From Psychroflexus salarius (lineage in GTDB: Bacteria; Bacteroidota; Bacteroidia; Flavobacteriales; Flavobacteriaceae): 64,000 nucleotides of DNA. Below the pieces are notes generated by a model, which saw nothing but the letters and a program-made list of their open reading frames with translations, did no database searches and had not been told where the DNA came from. Position 1 is the stretch's first letter. Each line of letters starts with the position of its first letter. Shown here one piece after another: positions 18,954 through 27,462 of the stretch. Location: the NCBI RefSeq assembly GCF_900129035.1, contig NZ_FQTW01000001.1, positions 124,001 to 188,000 of the forward strand, written 5' to 3'. Made by a program: the position numbers and the translations under genes.

Positions 18954-19678
18954 AGCAAATAACTATCATTTTATGCTTTGCTTTGTTTCAAATTGGTTTT
19001 TCTCAAATTCAAACGGGCAAAGCTTCATTTTACGCAGATAAATTTGAAGGTCGTCAAACAGCAAGTGGTGAAATTTACAAACACAATAAAGCAACAGCAG
19101 CTCATCGAAAATTAGATTTCGGCACGAAAGTTCGTGTTACCAATTTAGCTAACAATAAAAGTGTTGTTGTAGTTATCAACGATCGCGGACCATTTATACG
19201 TGGACGAATTATAGATTTATCAAAATCTGCCGCACAAGTTTTAGGCTTTGTTGGTAGTGGTGTAACTGATGTTAAGATCGAAGTTTTAGGCAATAATGCT
19301 TCAACAACTCAAATCGATGCAAGTGTTCAATCAAGTCCTTCAACTTCAGTTGATACTACAACTCCAAGCTCTGTAGATTCAACTTCTCCTAATAATTATG
19401 GTGAATCTAAATTTTATGAACTTAAAGTCAATCAAATTCAACCTGACTTTATTGGGGTTCAAATTGGGAGTTTTAGAGAAATGACAAACTTAATTAGAAT
19501 GGCTGATCAATTAAAATTAAGCTATAATGAATCTGTAACAGTACAAGTTAAAACTCTAAACAAAACCCGTATATATGCACTGATTTTAGGGAAGTTTGGC
19601 AATCGATTAGCAGCAGAACGCTTTATAAAAAAAATCAGTAAAGATTATCCAGATGCGTTTATTGTAGATATGCAGTAA
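18950..19678 (+). CDS. rlpA: RlpA-like septal-ring lytic transglycosylase with SPOR domain
   Basis: 242 aa. Signal peptide at residues 1-18 (LCFALFQIGFSQ). The RlpA double-psi beta-barrel spans about 22-105 (GKASFYADKFEGRQTASGE, RVTNLANNKSVVVVINDRGPF), with the catalytic Asp in NDRGPF. A Ser/Thr-rich linker (about 115-150) leads to a C-terminal SPOR domain (GVQIGSFREMTNLIRMADQL) that binds denuded septal glycan. It is translationally coupled to serA by a 4-nt overlap, although the functions are unrelated. Confidence 0.9.
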   Translation: MKQITIILCFALFQIGFSQIQTGKASFYADKFEGRQTASGEIYKHNKATAAHRKLDFGTKVRVTNLANNKSVVVVINDRGPFIRGRIIDLSKSAAQVLGFVGSGVTDVKIEVLGNNASTTQIDASVQSSPSTSVDTTTPSSVDSTSPNNYGESKFYELKVNQIQPDFIGVQIGSFREMTNLIRMADQLKLSYNESVTVQVKTLNKTRIYALILGKFGNRLAAERFIKKISKDYPDAFIVDMQ

Positions 19679-19731
19679 ACCAAATGATGAATAATTGCGT
19701 ATATGATGATGAATTTTTACTTTAGTTATTT

Positions 19732-20046
19732 ATGAAAAAGTTAAAAGAAAAATGGGGAATCAACTCTAATTTTCAGTTTATAATGATATTGATTGGTTTT
19801 TCAATCACTGGCTCTTTATCAGCCTATTTAGCAGGCCCAATTTTAAACTACATCGGTTTACAAAAATCAAACTTCTCAACATTTACACTTGGCATTGTGT
19901 TATATTACATTTTACGCATCTTGTTTATTTTTCCAGTGTATCAAGTTTTACTCGTTGTTGTAGGAACAGTTATTGGCCAGTTTAGATTTTTTTGGGATTT
20001 TGAAAAGAAAATGCTCTGCCGTTTAGGTCTAAAACATTTTTGTTAA
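19732..20046 (+). CDS. Small membrane protein, DUF6787-like
   Basis: 104 aa with two to three membrane helices. Motifs: WGINSNFQFIMILIGFSITGS near the start and FPVYQVLLVVVGTVIGQFRFF before a short basic tail (WDFEKKMLCRLGL). I recall this pattern from small Bacteroidota membrane proteins annotated DUF6787, often near rlpA. The family name is from memory. Function unknown. Confidence 0.6.
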   Translation: MKKLKEKWGINSNFQFIMILIGFSITGSLSAYLAGPILNYIGLQKSNFSTFTLGIVLYYILRILFIFPVYQVLLVVVGTVIGQFRFFWDFEKKMLCRLGLKHFC

Positions 20047-20106
20047 TAAGTGATTAATTTTATTGTACTCATGTAACTTTTTACTAAGATTGTAGTCATA
20101 TCATTG

Positions 20107-20415
20107 ATGAGTATAAGTAAATTTACATATTCAATTATCTTTGTTTTATTGCTAATTTCTAGCAGTACAAATTTTCATGCCTTATCTCATTTATTCGATA
20201 ATGATGATTTAGATAAGATTGAACATTGTGACACTTGTGATGAATTTATTAGCTCACAAGTTGAAAAAATCGCCATCACTTCACCTTCAGCTGAAGTAAA
20301 CTCGCCAACTATTTTGGCTTCAACTTCGGTTGATTTCTTTTTAAATTCTTCAATACAGCTTAGTTTAAAACCTTTCGGTCAATTCTATAATAAACCGCCG
20401 CCAGCTATTAGTTAA
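20107..20415 (+). CDS. Small secreted Cys/His protein preceding a TonB receptor
   Basis: 102 aa from the ATG at 20107. The N-terminal hydrophobic stretch (residues 5-22, SIIFVLLLISSSTNF) is a signal peptide or anchor. The mature part opens with a metal-ligand-like cluster HALSHLFDNDDLDKIEHCDTC: three His, several Asp and a CxxC. A Ser/Pro-rich middle follows, and the tail is FYNKPPPAIS. The family is not firmly recognised. Its position 51 bp before a TonB-dependent receptor and its ligand cluster suggest a role in metal sensing or capture (inference). Confidence 0.6.
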   Translation: MSISKFTYSIIFVLLLISSSTNFHALSHLFDNDDLDKIEHCDTCDEFISSQVEKIAITSPSAEVNSPTILASTSVDFFLNSSIQLSLKPFGQFYNKPPPAIS

Positions 20416-20466
20416 ACCACGCCGACCTAGTGTCAAATCTTCAATGTGTTTTAATTATAAGTTGTA

Positions 20467-22851
20467 ATGAGAATCAAATATATAAGTTTATTATATTTTT
20501 TACTGTTTTCCTTTTTTGGCTTTAGTCAAGATAAATGTGACTATTCTATTAAGCTTAAGTTGGTTAATGCTTCAGATTTAACGCCTATTTATGGTGTTGT
20601 TGTTAAATTTATTGAAATTGATAAGACCTATTTATCTAATCAGCAAGGTTATTTAATTATTGAAAACGCTTGTGAGCCATTAGCTCATTTAGAAATAATG
20701 AGTCAATTTTATAAAGCAAAAACAATTAAAGTTGATTTAAGAAAACAGTCTAACCTAAGCATTAAATTAGAAGAATTACAACAAGAACTAGCTGAAGTAA
20801 TTGTACAAAATAAGCTTGTTCCTAAGCAACAAGTCAATCAACTTAATGCTACTCAAATAGAATCTCAATTTTCAGGTTCGCTTGCTAAGTCTTTAGATGA
20901 AATTCCAGGTGTAAACTCAATTGAAATTGGTGCTGGCTCTTCAAAACCAACCATTAGAGGTTTCAGTTTTAACCGTGTATTAGTAACAGAAAACGGTATG
21001 CGTCATGAAGGACAACAATGGGGTTCAGACCATGGTTTAGAAGTAGATGCGCTTTCAGTAGAAGATGTTGAAGTTATTAAAAGTGCTAGTGCATTAGCTT
21101 ATGGTAGTGATGCAATTGGTGGTGTTATTAAACTCAACACAAATAAAGCGCCTCAAGACGAAGGCTTAACAGGTAGTTATAAATTATTTTTAAGAAGTAT
21201 CAATAACACGTTAACCAACAATATTAATTTGGCTTATAAAAATGAGAATTGGTTTGCTAAATTTAAAGGTACCTTGACAGATTATGGTGATTATAATCTC
21301 CCTACCGACACTATCAACTACTTGAGTGTTAATATGCCCGTAGAAAATAGACGATTAAAAAACACAGCTGGGAAAGAACGTAATATAATGTTTACTGGTG
21401 GTTTTGTTTCTGATAAATTTAATAGCGCTTTATCAATAAGTCGAAATTATTTTAAAGCTGGTTTCTTTCCTGGTGCGCATGGTGTTCCTAGTGTTACTAG
21501 AGTTGTTGATGACGGTGATAGACGTAATATAGAATTACCATTTCAGAATTCAACACATTTTAAAGTTACTAGCCAGAATACATGGATTTTTAAAAATGCT
21601 AACTTAAAATTAAACCTTAGCTATCAAAATAATCTGAGACAAGAATGGAGTGATTTTAATACGCATTATTCGAGCCAAGAACCACCAGAGACCAACGCAG
21701 ATTTAGAATTAGAATTTGATTTAAACACTTATGAAATTAATCTAGAACATAATTATTACCATTCAAAAAAGCACAACCTCACAACTGGATTACAATTACA
21801 AGCACAAAAAAATGCGATTAAAGGTTTTAACTTTCTACTTCCTAACTACGATCGCCAAATGTTAGGCGCTTTTGCCATACATTCTATTGAACTTAATAAA
21901 AAATTAGAAATCGACTACGGTGTAAGGCTTGATATAGCTCAGCTTAATACTGAAGCTCTTTTTGATCAACGCTTGTTTAATTACCTCCTTTTTAGAAATA
22001 ATAGTGAAGAAGTTGCGATTGAAAATGCCCAACGAAGCGAAACGATTAATCGTGATTTTAATAACTTTAATTTTAACCTTAGTAGCAACTATAAACTAAA
22101 CAACAAACTTAATTTTGAACTTAACTTAGGAACAAATTTTAGGTTACCTACGGCAATTGAGTTATCCTCAAATGGCATTCATCATGGGTCATTTCGGCAT
22201 GAACGTGGAAATCCAGAGTTAAATCCAGAAAAAGGATATATTATCGATGGTTCAGCAAATTTCAATAATGATCAAGTCAATATTAGTTTTAGTCCTTACC
22301 TTTATTATTTCACAAATTATATATATTTAAATCCAAGTGGGATTTTTTCAAAATTGCCTCATGGTGGTCAAATTAACCAATACACAGAGTCTAAAGCCTT
22401 ATTAACTGGTTTTGAGCTTTATTATAAGCATCAAATAACTAAACGTTTTAGTAGTAGCATCAGTTTAGAATATTTATGGAATACACAATTAAGAGATGAA
22501 ACTGAAGGCAATTTTGCCTTACCATTTTCACCACCTAATAATGCTCTAATTAAACTTAACTACGATATAAAAGACTATAAATATTTAAAAGATACAAACC
22601 TATCATTCATAACCGAAATTGCTGCTGCTCAAAACAGAACTGCACAAAATGAAGAAGCCACGCCAGGCTATGAAATTTTTGGACTCAATTTAGCCTCAAG
22701 GCTTCAGTTAAGAAATTTTACAGCAAACGTTAATCTAAGAGTGATGAATATGTTTGATACCAAATATTTCAATCATACCAATTTTTATAGAGCACTTGAA
22801 ATTCCTGAAATGGGTCGAAATATTCAATTAATGCTAAGTATACCATTTTAA
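20467..22851 (+). CDS. TonB-dependent outer-membrane receptor, probable metal uptake
   Basis: 794 aa. Signal peptide at residues 1-20 (LLFSFFGFSQ). A carboxypeptidase-regulatory-like domain covers about 25-110. The plug domain covers about 115-225 (SLDEIPGVNSIEIGAGSSKP, RGFSFNRVLVTENGMRHEGQ, SASALAYGSDAIGGVIKL). The remainder is a 22-strand-type barrel ending in Phe (LSIPF). It lacks the SusC-type features of glycan importers and has no SusD partner. Several His-containing loops stand out: WGSDHGLEVD in the plug, and GIHHGSFRHERGNP and FFPGAHGVP in the barrel. Together with the His-rich neighbours this suggests Zn, Cu or another metal complex as substrate (inference). Confidence 0.85.
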   Translation: MRIKYISLLYFLLFSFFGFSQDKCDYSIKLKLVNASDLTPIYGVVVKFIEIDKTYLSNQQGYLIIENACEPLAHLEIMSQFYKAKTIKVDLRKQSNLSIKLEELQQELAEVIVQNKLVPKQQVNQLNATQIESQFSGSLAKSLDEIPGVNSIEIGAGSSKPTIRGFSFNRVLVTENGMRHEGQQWGSDHGLEVDALSVEDVEVIKSASALAYGSDAIGGVIKLNTNKAPQDEGLTGSYKLFLRSINNTLTNNINLAYKNENWFAKFKGTLTDYGDYNLPTDTINYLSVNMPVENRRLKNTAGKERNIMFTGGFVSDKFNSALSISRNYFKAGFFPGAHGVPSVTRVVDDGDRRNIELPFQNSTHFKVTSQNTWIFKNANLKLNLSYQNNLRQEWSDFNTHYSSQEPPETNADLELEFDLNTYEINLEHNYYHSKKHNLTTGLQLQAQKNAIKGFNFLLPNYDRQMLGAFAIHSIELNKKLEIDYGVRLDIAQLNTEALFDQRLFNYLLFRNNSEEVAIENAQRSETINRDFNNFNFNLSSNYKLNNKLNFELNLGTNFRLPTAIELSSNGIHHGSFRHERGNPELNPEKGYIIDGSANFNNDQVNISFSPYLYYFTNYIYLNPSGIFSKLPHGGQINQYTESKALLTGFELYYKHQITKRFSSSISLEYLWNTQLRDETEGNFALPFSPPNNALIKLNYDIKDYKYLKDTNLSFITEIAAAQNRTAQNEEATPGYEIFGLNLASRLQLRNFTANVNLRVMNMFDTKYFNHTNFYRALEIPEMGRNIQLMLSIPF

Positions 22852-22853
22852 TA

Positions 22854-23171
22854 ATGAGACTATTTAAATTACATATCAGTCTATTCTTAGCAAGTTTAAT
22901 GCTTTTCTTAACAAGTTTTAGCTTAACTCACCTAATTATCTATAAACACGAGTATAAGTTAAAGTCCACTTCTGAAACAACTTATACAAAACACACGCTC
23001 AATCATTATTGTAGTCATTTTATTTACAATGCATTATCTGATATTTCAGTTGAAGTTTTTGAATTTAAAAACCTTGCAAATTATGCATTGAAAATACCGA
23101 ATTTAAAAGAAAATAAACGGGCAAAAACTTTCAAAAAATCACACTACGGTCGAGATCCGCCACATTTATAA
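22854..23171 (+). CDS. Small secreted or anchored protein with HYC motif and Pro-Pro tail
   Basis: 105 aa beginning 2 bp after the TonB receptor stop. The hydrophobic N-terminus (residues 5-30) is followed by a short ectodomain with LNHYCSHFIYN and a C-terminal tail HYGRDPPHL. The combination of an N-terminal helix, an HYC segment and a Pro-Pro tail recalls the 'HYC_CC_PP' small proteins of Bacteroidota, but the CC pair is absent here. It was probably translated with the receptor gene. Function unknown. Confidence 0.55.
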   Translation: MRLFKLHISLFLASLMLFLTSFSLTHLIIYKHEYKLKSTSETTYTKHTLNHYCSHFIYNALSDISVEVFEFKNLANYALKIPNLKENKRAKTFKKSHYGRDPPHL

Positions 23172-23230
23172 TAATCTACAACTACCCTAAACAGTAAACA
23201 ATTAAACAACTCAATAATAAATATAAAGAA

Positions 23231-23728
23231 ATGAAAAATTTAAATAAAATATTATCACTTGCACTTATCGCTATGCTAACTTTTGCATGTTCAGATGATG
23301 ACGATGCACTTGATGCACAAGCGCCTGTTATAGAACTTATGGAGCCAGCCTTAAATTCAGAGTTTGAACCTGGTGATATGCTTCACATCCATGCAGAAAT
23401 TACTGACGATGTACAATTGTCATCGTATAGAATTGATATTCACTTTGGTGGTGATGGTCATTCGCACCGACCAGTTGCCAATGCAGAAGGTGAACACATG
23501 GAATGGAGTTATGATGAGACTGGAACTATTTCAGGAACAGCACATTCTTTAGAAAAAGATATCGAAATTCCACATCACATCATGCATGATGGCGTTGAAC
23601 ATGAAATAGAAGCTGGAGATTACCACATCGGTATATTTATTATCGATGCAACAGGAAATGAAACAGAACTTTTCAGAACTATTGAAGTTCACAACCATGC
23701 TGAAGGTGGTGGCCATGATCATGGATAA
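23231..23728 (+). CDS. Histidine-rich DUF4625-type lipoprotein
   Basis: 165 aa. Lipoprotein signal with LTFACSDDDD (Cys20) and an acidic post-Cys stretch, which in this phylum favours surface display. The body is an Ig-like DUF4625 domain (QAPVIELMEPALNSEFEPGD, EITDDVQLSSYRIDIHFGG, AGDYHIGIFIIDATGNETE). Sixteen of 165 residues are His, in pairs and triplets such as LHIH, GHSH and PHHIMHD, ending HNHAEGGGHDHG. This is a strong metal-binding composition. As the last gene behind the TonB receptor it may be a surface metallophore-like capture protein (inference). Confidence 0.8.
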   Translation: MKNLNKILSLALIAMLTFACSDDDDALDAQAPVIELMEPALNSEFEPGDMLHIHAEITDDVQLSSYRIDIHFGGDGHSHRPVANAEGEHMEWSYDETGTISGTAHSLEKDIEIPHHIMHDGVEHEIEAGDYHIGIFIIDATGNETELFRTIEVHNHAEGGGHDHG

Positions 23729-23751
23729 AAAATAGTCAACCATGATACATC

Positions 23752-23780
23752 AAACGAGGTAATGCATCATTACCTCGTTT
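23752..23780. terminator. Bidirectional intrinsic terminator closing the metal locus
   Basis: Perfect 13-bp stem (AAACGAGGTAATG / CATTACCTCGTTT) with a 3-nt loop and a T-run. It lies between the convergent DUF4625 and aldehyde dehydrogenase genes. Confidence 0.9.
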
Positions 23781-23781
23781 T

Positions 23782-25134
23782 TTATTTGATATAGACTGTT
23801 TTTTTATTTACAAATTCTAAAATACCTTCATCTGATAATTCTCGACCATAGCCAGAGCGTTTTGTGCCGCCAAAAGGCAACCTAGGATCACTTTTTACTA
23901 GCTCATTAACAAATACAGCGCCGTCTTCAAATTGAGGTATTAAATCATTTATCAACTTATCATTTTCTGTAAAAACAGAAACACCCAAACCAAATTTAGA
24001 TCCGTTAACAAGTTCTACGGCTTCGTTTGCCTTTGAAAATCTTGTAATGGCCAATACAGGTCCAAAAGTTTCCTCTTGAAATATTGGCATTTCTGAAGTA
24101 ACGTTTTCAACTAAACATGGCTCAAAAAAAGCTTGATTTCGCTTCCCTCCTAACCTAATTTTAGCGCCTTTTATAACAGAAGTATTTAGTTGCTCCTCAA
24201 GTTCTTCAGCTAAATCTTCTCTAGCCATAACGCTAATATAGGTGTCAGTACCTTGGGGATGACCTTCTTTTAAATCTTTAACTTGAGTTATTAATTCTGC
24301 TATAAAATCATCATAAATACTATCTTGAATTAAAAGGCGTTTGCCCGCGATACAACTTTGACCATTATTTTGAAATCTAGCTTGTACACAAGTCTTTACG
24401 GTTGCTTCAAGGTTACAATCATCAAAGACCACTAAAGCATTGTTACCACCTAGCTCTAAAACCGACTTTTTTAGAGCTTGACCAGCTTGACTAGCAACGG
24501 CTTGACCTGCTTTTTCACTTCCAGTTAAGGTCACTGCTTTAACATGTTGATGCTTAATCGCTTCTTCAACTTTTTGACTTGATATTTGTAGGTTTTGAAA
24601 ACAACTCTCTGGAAAACCAACAAGCCTAAGACATTCTTCTATGGCTCTTGCAGAAAGTTGCACATTACTGGCATGCTTAAGCAAACCAACATTTCCAGCC
24701 ATTAAATTAGGTGCTAAAAACCGAAAGACTTGCCAAAATGGATAATTCCAAGGCATAACAGCTAATATTACACCCAAAGGCTCATAACTTACATAAGAAG
24801 ATTGAGCGTCAGTTGTAATGTTTTTTTGTTGAAGTTGAACTTCAGCGTTTTCAGCATAATACTCGCAAACCCAAGCACATTTTTCAATTTCAGCAATAGA
24901 CTGCGAAATGGGTTTACCGATTTCTTTGGTTATAATTGAAGCTAAATCTGTTGCATTCTTTTTAAGATGATTAGATAGTTGAAGCATTAAAGACGCTCGT
25001 TCATTAAATGAGGTTCTTCGCCATGTTTTAAAAACATTTTGAGCAGCTTCTATTTTGTGGTTAACTTCAGCTGAAGTTATAGACTTAAAGCTATAAATTT
25101 CTTCTTGTGTATATGGATTAATTCCTTTTAGCAT
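23782..25134 (-). CDS. NAD(P)-dependent aldehyde dehydrogenase, succinate-semialdehyde type
   Basis: 450 aa. Catalytic Cys in FQNNGQSCIAGKR, general-base Glu in LELGGNNALVVFDD, and the conserved ALDH motifs MPWNYPFWQVFRFLAP, TLTGSEKAG, EETFGPVLAI and LPFGGTKRSGYGRE. It is at the short end for the family. The overall pattern is closest to the short GabD/Sad-like succinate-semialdehyde dehydrogenases; the true substrate is not fixed by sequence. There is no GABA transaminase nearby. Monocistronic. Confidence 0.88.
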   Translation of the reverse strand: MLKGINPYTQEEIYSFKSITSAEVNHKIEAAQNVFKTWRRTSFNERASLMLQLSNHLKKNATDLASIITKEIGKPISQSIAEIEKCAWVCEYYAENAEVQLQQKNITTDAQSSYVSYEPLGVILAVMPWNYPFWQVFRFLAPNLMAGNVGLLKHASNVQLSARAIEECLRLVGFPESCFQNLQISSQKVEEAIKHQHVKAVTLTGSEKAGQAVASQAGQALKKSVLELGGNNALVVFDDCNLEATVKTCVQARFQNNGQSCIAGKRLLIQDSIYDDFIAELITQVKDLKEGHPQGTDTYISVMAREDLAEELEEQLNTSVIKGAKIRLGGKRNQAFFEPCLVENVTSEMPIFQEETFGPVLAITRFSKANEAVELVNGSKFGLGVSVFTENDKLINDLIPQFEDGAVFVNELVKSDPRLPFGGTKRSGYGRELSDEGILEFVNKKTVYIK

Positions 25135-25197
25135 TTTTTATTTAAATATAAAATTAAGTTTACAAAAGAATAATTACATTCGGTAAAATTTAAGATA

Positions 25198-25593
25198 ATG
25201 CTAGACCGAGACCAAGCAATTCAGTCAATCCGAATTAAACTTCCAAATGCAAAAGTTTATGATACCACTCAAGACTTAGAGCGATTTCAAAATGAAAGTT
25301 TACGGCCTATTGCAAAATTTCAAAATATGATATTACTTGAAATTTTTAAAAATTACATAGAGCGGTATAAAAATGTTTATCATAAATATGACTTAAGCGG
25401 AAAAACTGCTTATATTGAACAGGCTGTAAAAAAGGACTCGAAACTTAAAAATTTAATTAGAGGATTATTTTTAGGTCATTTTACAGCCGATGAATATCAA
25501 TTTTATAGTCAAAATGCAAGTGCCGTTAATAAACGAATTATTAATTTAGTTAAAGAACGTTTATCAAGTCAAATACAATATTTTGAAGTCTAA
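25198..25593 (+). CDS. Conserved hypothetical protein upstream of corA
   Basis: 131 aa, soluble, mostly helical. Motifs include FQNESLRPIAKFQNMILLEIFKNY, KLKNLIRGLFLGHFTADEYQFY and NKRIINLVKERL. Similar Bacteroidota proteins are sometimes labelled 'glyoxalase' (recalled), but no vicinal-oxygen-chelate metal motif is visible, so I do not adopt that name. The gene overlaps the corA start by 11 nt, implying translational coupling. Confidence 0.6.
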   Translation: MLDRDQAIQSIRIKLPNAKVYDTTQDLERFQNESLRPIAKFQNMILLEIFKNYIERYKNVYHKYDLSGKTAYIEQAVKKDSKLKNLIRGLFLGHFTADEYQFYSQNASAVNKRIINLVKERLSSQIQYFEV

Positions 25594-26686
25594 ATTAAAA
25601 TCTACTTTTCAGCAATTTACAAAACCAATTCAGTTTCAAAAGAAATCTAAGGTTCAAAACTTAGTGCCTGGTGAAGTAACTTATGTTGGTGATAATGACC
25701 ATGTTTCAACTGAAATTGATCTACTCAGTTATAATGCTGATGATTGTGAAACATCAACTAATTTGTCGGTTTCAGAAATCAAGGCATTAGTTGATGCTGA
25801 ACCCGAATCTATTCACTGGATTAGTTTTACAGGCTTAAAAGATGTTAATCAACTTACTGAATTAGGAGATGTTTTTAAAATTCACCCTTTAGTGCTTGAA
25901 GATATTGCCAACACAAAACAACGACCAAAGTTAGATGAATTTAAAGACTATATATTTTTTACATTAAAAATGATTTATCACAACAATAGTCTTGTTAAAG
26001 AACATTTTGCACTTATTGTCGGTGATAATTATGTAATAAGCTTTCAGGAAAACAGATATGATGATGTACTTAAGTTTCTTCGTGAACGTATTTTTTTGAA
26101 AAAAGGTAGAATTAGAGATGCTGGTTCAGACTACCTATTTTACGCTATTGTAGATGCTATTGTTGATAATTATTATAATATCGCTGAAACCATAGAGTTA
26201 CAAACAGAAGCTTTAGAAGATATTATTTTAAATCACACAGAAAATACTTCTCCACAGGATATCCAAATTCTTAAACGACAAATATTAAGTGTGAGAAAAT
26301 CGGTTGCACCGACTAAAGAACTTATTAACCGTTTGCACCAAACCGATCATAAATTATTTAAATTGAAGACCAAACGCTTCTTAAACGATTTATATGATCA
26401 TATTTTGCAAGTGACAGAAAATATTGATATTTATCGTGATATTGTTTGGGGTTTAATGGACATGTATATGAGTAGTACAAGTAATAACATGAACCAAGTG
26501 ATGAAAGTTTTAACCATCATGTCTACTATATTTATCCCACTAACGTTTATTGTTGGTGTATACGGAATGAACTTTACATATATGCCAGAGCTTGATTTGA
26601 AATCTGCTTATTATATTGTCTGGACAATAATGATTGTAATTGCATTAGTTTTAGTCATTTACTTTAAACGCAAAAAATGGTTTTAA
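25583..26686 (+). CDS. corA: CorA-family magnesium/cobalt channel
   Basis: 367 aa. A large N-terminal cytoplasmic domain precedes two C-terminal membrane helices with the signature YGMNF (GMN at 328-330) closing the first helix, then a basic tail (KRKKW). The conserved LEDIANTKQRPKLDEF motif is present. It forms homopentameric Mg2+ channels in the inner membrane. The start codon is TTG at 25583, inside the upstream gene; no in-frame ATG lies near enough to preserve the domain. It converges with truA, overlapping it by 4 nt. Confidence 0.92.
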   Translation: MKSKLKSTFQQFTKPIQFQKKSKVQNLVPGEVTYVGDNDHVSTEIDLLSYNADDCETSTNLSVSEIKALVDAEPESIHWISFTGLKDVNQLTELGDVFKIHPLVLEDIANTKQRPKLDEFKDYIFFTLKMIYHNNSLVKEHFALIVGDNYVISFQENRYDDVLKFLRERIFLKKGRIRDAGSDYLFYAIVDAIVDNYYNIAETIELQTEALEDIILNHTENTSPQDIQILKRQILSVRKSVAPTKELINRLHQTDHKLFKLKTKRFLNDLYDHILQVTENIDIYRDIVWGLMDMYMSSTSNNMNQVMKVLTIMSTIFIPLTFIVGVYGMNFTYMPELDLKSAYYIVWTIMIVIALVLVIYFKRKKWF

Positions 26687-27462
26687 ACAAGTTCTACTTT
26701 GTGTAATACAAGACCTGAAGCAGGTGCAACATGACTTAACTTTATACGGTTTTTACCATCAATTAGTTGTTTAAAATAATCTAGTGTTATTTTGTGTTGT
26801 CCTAAATCGATTAGCGCACCCATCATTAACCTGATCTGCTGACGTTTAAAGCCTTTACCTTTTACTTTAAGAACATAAGATTGCTCTGGAAAAAAATTGG
26901 CTTGTAATACCTTATTTTTCTCAATCGAACAAGATGTTATTTCACCTTTAAATTTTGTTGAATTGTTTGGTCGGAAAGTAAATGAATAAAAATCAGTCAT
27001 TTGTGAAAACAAATGAGCTCCAGAAATCATCAAATCTAAATCCAAATTATCACGAATATTTAACATGAAAGGCGCTGAAAATGGATGCATTTTTTGAGCA
27101 TAACAGAAATAATAATGGTAGGTCTTTAACTTGGCATGTTGAATAATATTAAAATCTTTAGAAGTTTCTGAAATGTCTAAGACTCTAATATCCTGCGGTA
27201 AGTTATAATTGAAAAGCTCTAAAAATCCATCTAGCTGAAGTGGTTCATCATATAAAAATAACTCGATATAAGTTTGATTAACTGATACCATAGCGTCCGT
27301 TCTGCCAGCAGCAATGCATTTAAAACGTTTGCCTTCTAAAATATAATTAAGCGTTTTATTAAGCATAAGCTCTACAGTTTTTACGTCTGGCTGTTTTTGC
27401 CAGCCATGATACCTAAATCCTAGATATTGAAGATTAACTAAGTAATAATATTTTTGTTGCAT
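26683..27462 (-). CDS. truA: tRNA pseudouridine synthase A
   Basis: 259 aa enzyme forming pseudouridine at positions 38-40 of tRNA anticodon stems. The catalytic Asp is in AAGRTDAMVSVNQT. Other TruA motifs are YLGFRYHGWQKQP at the start and FKRQQIRLMMGALIDLG near the end. It is the last gene of the histidine operon: its start overlaps the hisIE stop by 1 nt. The stop overlaps that of corA by 4 nt. Confidence 0.93.
   Translation of the reverse strand: MQQKYYYLVNLQYLGFRYHGWQKQPDVKTVELMLNKTLNYILEGKRFKCIAAGRTDAMVSVNQTYIELFLYDEPLQLDGFLELFNYNLPQDIRVLDISETSKDFNIIQHAKLKTYHYYFCYAQKMHPFSAPFMLNIRDNLDLDLMISGAHLFSQMTDFYSFTFRPNNSTKFKGEITSCSIEKNKVLQANFFPEQSYVLKVKGKGFKRQQIRLMMGALIDLGQHKITLDYFKQLIDGKNRIKLSHVAPASGLVLHKVELV

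Noticed and set aside
20047-20106. Zur/Fur-type operator before the metal locus
   Set aside because: I looked for a palindrome of the GATAATGATAATC or TGTTATAANNTTATAACA sort and found no convincing match by eye; a comparative search is needed.
23549-23743. Minus-strand open frame opposite the DUF4625 gene
   Set aside because: It is an antisense shadow of the His-rich gene; codons for His and Asp on one strand give Met, Ile and Val-rich frames on the other.
25198-26686. A frameshift between the 131-aa gene and corA
   Set aside because: The upstream product ends with a complete helical domain and corA keeps its full length from a TTG start, so this is an 11-nt overlap of two genes, not a broken one.
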